A DNA stretch of 19,457 bases, taken from contig JADFNR010000038.1 of assembly GCA_022563275.1 (NCBI GenBank), positions 6,932 through 26,388 of the forward strand, read 5' to 3'. Below are positions 14,019 through 19,457 of this stretch, piece after piece. The position numbers and the translations under genes were made by a program. This DNA comes from Chloroflexota bacterium (lineage in GTDB: Bacteria; Chloroflexota; Dehalococcoidia; UBA3495). How positions within the stretch are numbered: the first letter of the stretch is position 1; the number at the start of each line of letters is the position of its first letter. Below the pieces are notes generated by a model. The model was not told the origin of the DNA. It was given only the letters and a program-made list of their open reading frames with translations, and made no database searches.

Positions 14019-15149
14019 TTAACCGGTCAACTTCCCCTGCTCCATCAGCGTTTTACCGTCCACTTCCACCGTGGCATCGGTTAAAAACATCCATTGGTGG
14101 TAGCTGGAGATATTGCCGCCTCCCGACTCCTGATTGTCACCCAGACTTAGCCGAAGCACGCCGTCGCCATAACCAAAATATGGGATGCTTTTGGGGTAGT
14201 CCGCCAAGAGTGTTAAGGCCGGGTTGACTCCCAGGTTGAATTCGCCGATGCGGTCTTTATCACCGGTCTGAATGCCCCACATCGCCTGGACGTAATCGTT
14301 GTGGTGTTGGGACTCAACGCCGGTGATACGCCCGTCACGGAAGGTATAGACCAGGTCCCCCACCTGCCGTCCGAAAAAGGTTTCATCTGAACAAACCAAC
14401 CGGCCCTCGGTGTTTGTGACGTCCACCGTGCGTATCGCGCCGGCCGGAAGCTCAACCTCCCGGTCCCGTGCGCTGCCCGTCCGGGCGTAGGAGGCGATAA
14501 AATCCTTGGAGGCTTGGCCGTTGCCCCGGTGAAAATGGGCTTCCCGAAGCGAAAAGGTCAGGTCGGTGCCTGCCGGGTTGGTGATGTGCACGGTGCTATC
14601 GCGCAGGGCGGCGATCAAATCTTGCTGCCGGGAATCGAGTGCCTCATAGTCGACGAACAGGGCTTCATTGTACATCTGGGAAAGGAGGCGAAATTCCACC
14701 GGGTCATTAGGGTCTATCACCCAATGGAAGTGTATGGAGCGGCCGGACCAGGTTTTGAGAATCTTCTCCGTCTGACCTGGATTGATCAACCATAGAGTGG
14801 GCAGCCAGATGTAGATGTCGGCAAGGTCGAAAAGTGAAGCCATGGCCCGGTCTTCCATATCCACGAGGTCAGGGTCTTCCCGCCGGCGGTGGCTGCGCCG
14901 CACCGCTTCCAGAGCGCCCGAATTGACCATCGACACCGCCAACTCAACCGCTCCGGCACGGACCAATTCGATCCGGACCTGCTCGGTAAGTTCCGGAAAA
15001 TATGTTGGGTCGGCGTGGATGATCACCTTCTCGCCCGGCTGCGTCTTGAGGGAGTCGTGAACTATCAAACGGGCGATCTTACCCCAATCGCAGGCGTACT
15101 CGAGGGGAGTTCCGGAAGATAAGATGGAAGGGATCACCGGCTTATTCAT
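14019..15149 (-). CDS. M29 aminopeptidase-like protein with altered metal site
   Basis: 376 residues from ATG 15149, which has AGGAGGG six bases upstream; the longer frame to 15203 would bypass this site and is rejected. The pattern VHITNPAGTDLTFSL, then GEFNLGVNPAL, then SLGDNQESGGGN and VEVDGKTLMEQGKL is that of the M29 (thermophilic metallopeptidase AmpT/AmpS) and NicX-type dioxygenase fold. Compared with what I remember of the family, the LPAGE glutamate reads LPAGA, the HIALG histidine reads RLSLG, and the HxD pair reads HQW. Only the GEF glutamate and one histidine remain. It may therefore use a different metal set or be non-catalytic. No signal peptide, so cytoplasmic. Converges with the glycosylase gene with 24 bases between stops. 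Confidence 0.75.
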   Translation of the reverse strand: MNKPVIPSILSSGTPLEYACDWGKIARLIVHDSLKTQPGEKVIIHADPTYFPELTEQVRIELVRAGAVELAVSMVNSGALEAVRRSHRRREDPDLVDMEDRAMASLFDLADIYIWLPTLWLINPGQTEKILKTWSGRSIHFHWVIDPNDPVEFRLLSQMYNEALFVDYEALDSRQQDLIAALRDSTVHITNPAGTDLTFSLREAHFHRGNGQASKDFIASYARTGSARDREVELPAGAIRTVDVTNTEGRLVCSDETFFGRQVGDLVYTFRDGRITGVESQHHNDYVQAMWGIQTGDKDRIGEFNLGVNPALTLLADYPKSIPYFGYGDGVLRLSLGDNQESGGGNISSYHQWMFLTDATVEVDGKTLMEQGKLTG

Positions 15150-15193
15150 CGCGCAGCCCTCCTGCCTGGGGGTGGTCCGGTTTGGGCGGCCAA

Positions 15194-15202
15194 ATTGTAG
15201 CA
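15194..15202 (-). promoter_or_regulatory. Extended -10 promoter for the M29-like gene
   Basis: On the minus strand TGC-TACAAT stands about 45 bases upstream of ATG 15149. TGn plus TACAAT is an extended -10 element. No good -35 is seen. Confidence 0.45.
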
Positions 15203-15203
15203 C

Positions 15204-15614
15204 GAGGTGGTGAGCGAAATGCCTTTAGCGGCGGGACTTAGCCAACTATCGCCAGCCGGGACTGTTGCTACGCGATCGACTGACCTGCCTGGCTTCGTTC
15301 ACTGACTCCCCTTGGCCGATTTCAACCACCCGGCCCGGTGTCTTCCCAATAATCGGTATTTTCTGATAAAGAAACCGCCTGAGTCCCTGTGCCAGCCTCG
15401 GCGGGAATGATATTGAGTATTGACTTAGTCATCCCAGATTAATAAAATTTGAGCGTATTCAAAGGGGATGGTGGTTTCGGAGCATCGAATCACCTGCCTG
15501 CCACCGTTTTTCCCGCCTGAGTTTGGCGTTAGCGCCTATTTCGGGCACGGGAATCTGCTGAGAACCTGAAGTACGTTAACGATAGACCTGTTCACCGTGG
15601 AGAAGGAGGAATGA
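15204..15614. other. Divergent intergenic region
   Basis: About 410 bases between the M29-like gene and the DUF1800 operon. It holds the promoter at 15420-15448. Near 15247-15290 there is a stretch resembling the 3' end of the glycosylase gene. No other gene is supported. Confidence 0.5.
15420..15448 (+). promoter_or_regulatory. Sigma-70-type promoter for the DUF1800-DUF1501-NHL operon
   Basis: TTGACT (15420-15425), a 17-base spacer and TAAAAT (15443-15448). The predicted leader is about 160 bases, long enough for regulation, but I see no recognisable riboswitch in it. Confidence 0.55.
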
Positions 15615-17039
15615 ATGGCTGACCAAGAGATTGCTTTGATGGCCCACCTTCTGCGCCGCGCCGGTTATGGGGCGAGCCGCGACGAGATTGAGGCCAAAGT
15701 AGCCCAGGGATATGACAGTGTGGTTGCAGAGCTTCTAAACCCCGGAGACGACCCCGGAATCGAAGAAGACCTGATGTACCGCGCCTATCCCTCCTACTTC
15801 GATAAGGCCGCCATCGAGACCGGTCAGACCGAATGGGTCTACCGGATGATCAACAACAAATACCAGCTCAAAGAGAAGATGTCCCTCTTCTGGCACACCA
15901 TCCTTTGCGCCGGCGACAACAAGGTGGACAACGCCCGGACCACCGCGATCCAGATCGACAAGTTCCGGGACATGGGCATGGGCAACTTCAAAGACCTGCT
16001 CATGATGCTCGCCACCGACCCGGCCATGCTCTACTACCTGGACAACATCGAGAGCCACAAGACGGCCGTCAACGAGAACTTCGGCCGGGAACTCTTGGAG
16101 TTGTTCTCCATCGGTGTGGGCATGGATAACGAGTTCAACTACACCGAAGATGACGTGAAGGCCTGCGCCCGCGCCTTCACCGGCTGGAACCTAGCACCCA
16201 CCATCCCGGTCTTCCCCTACGGCCGGACACCATTCGAGTTCCGCTTCGACCCGGCGGACCATGACTACGGAGAGAAGACCTTCCTGGGCGAGACCGGCAA
16301 CTGGGACGGCGGCGACATCGTCGACATCCTCTGCAAGCAACCGGCCACGGCCCGGTTCGTTGCCCGCAAACTCTACGACTTCTTCGTCGCCGACGAGCCG
16401 CCCGTGCCCTCCTGGCGGTTGGCCGAGCCACGGGACATGGCGGCCATCAAGAGCCTGGAGAAGGCCTACTTCGACTCCGGCTATGAGATCACCGCCATGT
16501 TGAAGGTCCTGTTCAACTCGGACTTCTTCAAGGACGAGGCGGTCCGCTTCGCCAAGGTCAAGAGCCCGGCCGACGTGGTCATCGGCACCATGCGCATGGT
16601 GGGGGACCACCTCGAGCCTAAACCCGGCCTGTTCTTCGTGGCCATGGAGCCCAAGTACATGGGCTTGGACCTGATGAACCCGCCCACGGTGGAAGGCTGG
16701 CACATGGGGCGCGAGTGGATCAACAGCGGCAGCCTCATCGACCGCATCAACTTCGCGTCTTCCATGCTGGGCAACACCGATCTGCCCGGCGTACGGTCCA
16801 TAATCAACCGGCTGATGGCCCTGGGCGATGTGCCCAGTTCCGAGCAGTTCTTGGACGGCTGTCTGGACCTGCTGGGCCCCATGGACCTGGCCCCGGAGAC
16901 CCACGGCCAACTGACGGACCACCTTGACGCAGGCGGCGCCCTGAAGCATGGGACCGAGGCCGAGCAGGGTGAATTCTCCCGCCGCGCGGGCGAGACCCTG
17001 CAGATGATCGCCACCACCTCGGAGTTCCAATTCGGTTAG
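15615..17039 (+). CDS. DUF1800 family protein
   Basis: 474 residues from ATG 15615, preceded by GGAGG. DUF1800 is recognised from the N-terminal LMAHLLRRAGYGASRDEI, the middle NENFGRELLELFSIG, then YTEDDVKACARAFTGW, and the C-terminal LMNPPTVEGWHMGREWIN. Function is unknown. These proteins are nearly always encoded next to DUF1501 proteins, as here, and the pair is thought to work together. Many relatives carry Sec or Tat signal peptides; this one begins directly with the domain (MADQEIALMAHLL), suggesting a cytoplasmic form. It is the first gene of a three-gene set, with 57 bases before the next gene. Confidence 0.92.
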   Translation: MADQEIALMAHLLRRAGYGASRDEIEAKVAQGYDSVVAELLNPGDDPGIEEDLMYRAYPSYFDKAAIETGQTEWVYRMINNKYQLKEKMSLFWHTILCAGDNKVDNARTTAIQIDKFRDMGMGNFKDLLMMLATDPAMLYYLDNIESHKTAVNENFGRELLELFSIGVGMDNEFNYTEDDVKACARAFTGWNLAPTIPVFPYGRTPFEFRFDPADHDYGEKTFLGETGNWDGGDIVDILCKQPATARFVARKLYDFFVADEPPVPSWRLAEPRDMAAIKSLEKAYFDSGYEITAMLKVLFNSDFFKDEAVRFAKVKSPADVVIGTMRMVGDHLEPKPGLFFVAMEPKYMGLDLMNPPTVEGWHMGREWINSGSLIDRINFASSMLGNTDLPGVRSIINRLMALGDVPSSEQFLDGCLDLLGPMDLAPETHGQLTDHLDAGGALKHGTEAEQGEFSRRAGETLQMIATTSEFQFG

Positions 17040-17096
17040 AAACTCCCCTGACCCAACGATCTAGATATTTATGAATTATCCAACGGAGGAATTCGA

Positions 17097-18233
17097 ATGG
17101 TATCAACGATAAAAGAACCGGTCCTGGCAGTGATTTCGCTGTCCGGTGGCAACGACGGAATGAACACGGTCATCCCTTACGCCGATCCGCATTACCGGGA
17201 CTACCGCCCGGCTTTGGGGGTTCCAGAGGACCAGATCATACCCATCACCGACCAACTGGGCTTCCACCCGTCCATGGCCCCCCTGAAGAAGTACTGGGAC
17301 CAAGGCAATCTGGCCATCATCCAGGGCATCGGCTACCCCAACGGCAGCCTGTCCCACTTCCGGTCCATGGATATCTGGGCCACCTGTGAGCCCGAGGAAT
17401 TGGGTCTCACCGGCTGGTTGGGCAGCGTCATCCAAGACGTCGACCCAACGGGCGAGAATGTGCTCACCGGCGTCAACTTTGGCCGCGGCCTGCCCCGCTC
17501 CCTGGCCAAGGAGGGAGTGGCCGTCGCCTCGGTGGGTGACCTCAGTACCTACGGCCTGCTCACCGAGATCGGCGCCGAAGCCCAGCGGGCCGAGGCCCTG
17601 GACCTGTTCGGGCGCATGTACGCTCCGGCCATCGGTCAGGGCGTGGTGGACGACTACATCCGCCGCACCGGCATCGAAGCGCTGAAGGGCGCCGACATCC
17701 TGGGCACTGCTCCCGGAATGTACAAGTCCGAGGTCGAGTACCCCAATAGCGCCATGGGCGGTTACCTCCGCGACATGGCCCAGGTCCACAACGCCGATTT
17801 CGGGACCCGGGTGCTGTTCACCACCGCTCCCTACAACATCTTCGACACCCACGCCAACCAGATGGTGGGACACGCCAACCTGCTGCAGGACGTGGCCAGC
17901 AGCATCGATTCGTTCATGGCCGACATCCGCCAACTGGGCAAGAGCGACAACGTCACGTTGTTCTTCTACTCCGAGTTCGGGCGGCGGGCCATGGACAACG
18001 GCTCCGGCACCGACCACGGCACCGGCGGCGTGGCCTTCGTCCTCGGCGACCACGTCAAGGGCGGCCTCTACGGCGAGTACCCTTCCCTGGAACCCAATAA
18101 GCTGGAAGACGGCGGCAATCTGCAACACAACGTAGACTTCCGCTCCGCCTACACCACCTTGCTGGACCGGTGGATGGGCCTGGACGCCAAGGCGATCGTC
18201 GGAGGAAACTTCGAGCCTCTGGACTTCATCTAA
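17097..18233 (+). CDS. DUF1501 family protein (alkaline-phosphatase/sulfatase-like fold)
   Basis: 378 residues from ATG 17097, with GGAGGA seven bases upstream. DUF1501 features: SLSGGNDGMNTVIPYADPHY at the N-terminus, LGFHPSMAPLKKYW, GSLSHFRSMDIW, then DTHANQ and FYSEFGRR followed by GTDHGTGG near the C-terminus. The His/Asp/Glu-rich blocks suggest a metal site as in the alkaline-phosphatase superfamily, but no activity is established. Typical members have a Tat signal peptide with twin arginine; none is present here and the domain starts at residue 8. It forms the usual pair with the preceding DUF1800 gene. Confidence 0.92.
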   Translation: MVSTIKEPVLAVISLSGGNDGMNTVIPYADPHYRDYRPALGVPEDQIIPITDQLGFHPSMAPLKKYWDQGNLAIIQGIGYPNGSLSHFRSMDIWATCEPEELGLTGWLGSVIQDVDPTGENVLTGVNFGRGLPRSLAKEGVAVASVGDLSTYGLLTEIGAEAQRAEALDLFGRMYAPAIGQGVVDDYIRRTGIEALKGADILGTAPGMYKSEVEYPNSAMGGYLRDMAQVHNADFGTRVLFTTAPYNIFDTHANQMVGHANLLQDVASSIDSFMADIRQLGKSDNVTLFFYSEFGRRAMDNGSGTDHGTGGVAFVLGDHVKGGLYGEYPSLEPNKLEDGGNLQHNVDFRSAYTTLLDRWMGLDAKAIVGGNFEPLDFI

Positions 18234-18237
18234 AGGT

Positions 18238-18298
18238 CCGGCAGAAAGCCGGCCTTTCGCACTGAAACTAGAAAATCGGCCTCTGCGCCGGACGGCGC
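18238..18298 (+). terminator. Two small hairpins between DUF1501 and NHL genes
   Basis: CCGGC-AGAAA-GCCGG at 18238-18252 is followed by CCTTTC, and GCGCC-GGAC-GGCGC lies at 18285-18298. They could attenuate transcription into the NHL gene or stabilise mRNA ends. Confidence 0.35.
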
Positions 18299-18327
18299 TA
18301 GGCCTCGAATCCTTGAGGAGAGTAGTT

Positions 18328-19389
18328 ATGGCCAGTGTATTCCTGGGAATAAACGACCGGACGTTCACCTACAGTTTTACGGCTGGACGCTCCGAGTTTC
18401 AGGGCACCGGGTTCCGCAACCCGATGGACTTTGCCCTGGGCCCCGACGACTTGGTCTACATCGTTAACCGCTCCTATGAGTCACGGGCGGACGGCACCCG
18501 CATCAACGTGTTCCGCATCGGCGAGGACAAGGAAGAGTACATCAACGAATTCGGCTCCTACGGCGAGGAACCGGGCCAGTTCATCTGGCCCATGGCCATC
18601 GCCCTGGACAAGGACACCAACGTCTACGTCACCGACGAGTGGACCAACCGCATAACCATCTACAACAAAGACGGCGAGTATCAGAGCCACTGGGGGACTC
18701 ATGGCTCCGGCGACGGCGAATTGGACCGCCCCGCCGGCATCACCATCGGCCCAGACGGCACCGTCTACATCGTGGACAGCCGCAACAACCGGGTCCAGAA
18801 ATTCACTCTGGACGGCAAGTTCCTGGGCAAGTTCGGCAAAGCCGGCGCCGGCGATGGAGAATTCAATCTGCCCTGGGGCATCTGCCTGGACAAGGACGGA
18901 AACGTGTTCGTCGCCGATTGGCGCAACGACCGCATACAGTCCTTCACCAATGACGGCAAATGGCTGGCGACCTTCGGCAGGCCCGGCACCGGCGGCGATT
19001 GCAGCATCGCCAAGGAGCAGGGCGGCCGGATGTACGTCGACGTGCCGGTTGGCGAGTTCAACCGTCCCACCGGCGTCTGTGTCGATGACGACGGCGACAT
19101 CTACATCGCCGACTGGCTGAACAACCGGGTCCAGGTGCTGACGGCCGATGGCCGGTTCATCACCGAGTTCAATGGAAACGCGGCTCTGTCCAGTCTGGGC
19201 ATCGACAAGATCAAGTCCAACCCGGACATGGTGCGTCAGCGCAATGGTGTGCGGGACTACACCCCTGAAAAGGTGCTGTGGGCCCCCTGCGCGGTGCGCG
19301 TCGATCACCGCGGCCGTGTCTTGATCGCGGACACCACCCGGCACCGGTTCCAGATCTACCAGAAGAACAGCGAGCCGGTATTGGTATAA
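18328..19389 (+). CDS. NHL-repeat beta-propeller protein
   Basis: 353 residues from ATG 18328, with GAGGAG about eight bases upstream; an in-frame TTG at 18313 lies inside that site and is rejected. NHL repeats are visible through blocks such as GQFIWPMAIALDKDTNVYVT, RPAGITIGPDGTVYIVD, LPWGICLDKDGNVFVADW and RPTGVCVDDDGDIYIADW, each followed by NRVQ or NRIT. Five or six blades are expected, forming a propeller for protein or ligand binding. There is an insertion before the last blades containing a non-repeat loop (GGDCSIAKEQGGRM). No signal peptide or membrane helix. Genomic position makes it the third member of the DUF1800/DUF1501 operon and a possible scaffold for them. Confidence 0.9.
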   Translation: MASVFLGINDRTFTYSFTAGRSEFQGTGFRNPMDFALGPDDLVYIVNRSYESRADGTRINVFRIGEDKEEYINEFGSYGEEPGQFIWPMAIALDKDTNVYVTDEWTNRITIYNKDGEYQSHWGTHGSGDGELDRPAGITIGPDGTVYIVDSRNNRVQKFTLDGKFLGKFGKAGAGDGEFNLPWGICLDKDGNVFVADWRNDRIQSFTNDGKWLATFGRPGTGGDCSIAKEQGGRMYVDVPVGEFNRPTGVCVDDDGDIYIADWLNNRVQVLTADGRFITEFNGNAALSSLGIDKIKSNPDMVRQRNGVRDYTPEKVLWAPCAVRVDHRGRVLIADTTRHRFQIYQKNSEPVLV

Positions 19390-19418
19390 CCAGCAACGCT
19401 TTTCCGGTTGGAAACGCT

Positions 19419-19457
19419 CTGGCGCTTGGGAGGATAACCTTTCCCAAGCGCCAGTTT
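19419..19457 (+). terminator. Rho-independent terminator (at window edge)
   Basis: A perfect 13-bp stem, 19419-19431 with 19442-19454, ten-base loop, followed by TTT where the window ends. It lies 30 bases after the NHL gene and closes the operon. Confidence 0.85.

Noticed and set aside
16191..17030. 279-codon minus-strand frame
   Set aside because: Shadow of the DUF1800 gene produced by GC-rich codon bias.
17103..18368. 421-codon minus-strand frame
   Set aside because: Shadow of the DUF1501 gene; low-complexity Val/Gly/His-rich product without family features.

Overview
The window looks like a chromosomal segment of a Chloroflexota bacterium, most likely of the Dehalococcoidia/SAR202 type. 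I infer this from the mix of short-chain dehydrogenases, an M29-like protein, the DUF1800/DUF1501/NHL-repeat cluster, a small CxHHW...CxxC zinc protein and a TGTCATTCTGAG-type palindromic repeat. No rRNA or other direct taxonomic marker is present, so the assignment is tentative. Roughly the first 7.3 kb is visibly less GC-rich than the rest (judged by eye, not counted).

Left part (1-4549): the 5' end of a DUF350 membrane protein on the minus strand faces away from a tight plus-strand operon. That operon encodes a carboxynorspermidine-decarboxylase-like PLP enzyme, a DUF3326 protein of unknown function and a type III glutamine-synthetase-like ligase. Genes one and two overlap by 20 bases; genes two and three are 2 bases apart. 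The set suggests an undescribed amine or polyamine pathway in which a decarboxylase makes an amine and the ligase may gamma-glutamylate it.

Middle (4550-7314): a gene-poor stretch carries tRNA-Pro(UGG). About 2 kb downstream lies a 42-base near-copy of the tRNA 3' half (38/42 identical). The segment between them holds a ribbon-helix-helix remnant and three small Cys-rich, probably zinc-binding proteins, one of them only 57 aa. This is the layout expected of a small or decayed element integrated at a tRNA 3' end, but no integrase is visible. Upstream of the tRNA are minus-strand coding traces, possibly transposase-like.

Right part (7315-19457): in order, a 7Fe ferredoxin; a 959-aa modular secreted surface protein; two SDR oxidoreductases behind a strong-looking promoter with an operator-like palindrome; a palindromic MITE/REP-like repeat; a YfcE-like phosphoesterase divergent from a formamidopyrimidine-DNA glycosylase (26 bases between starts); a minus-strand M29-like protein that seems to lack several metal ligands; and a DUF1800 - DUF1501 - NHL-repeat operon with a good sigma-70-type promoter and a perfect 13-bp terminator stem at the window edge.
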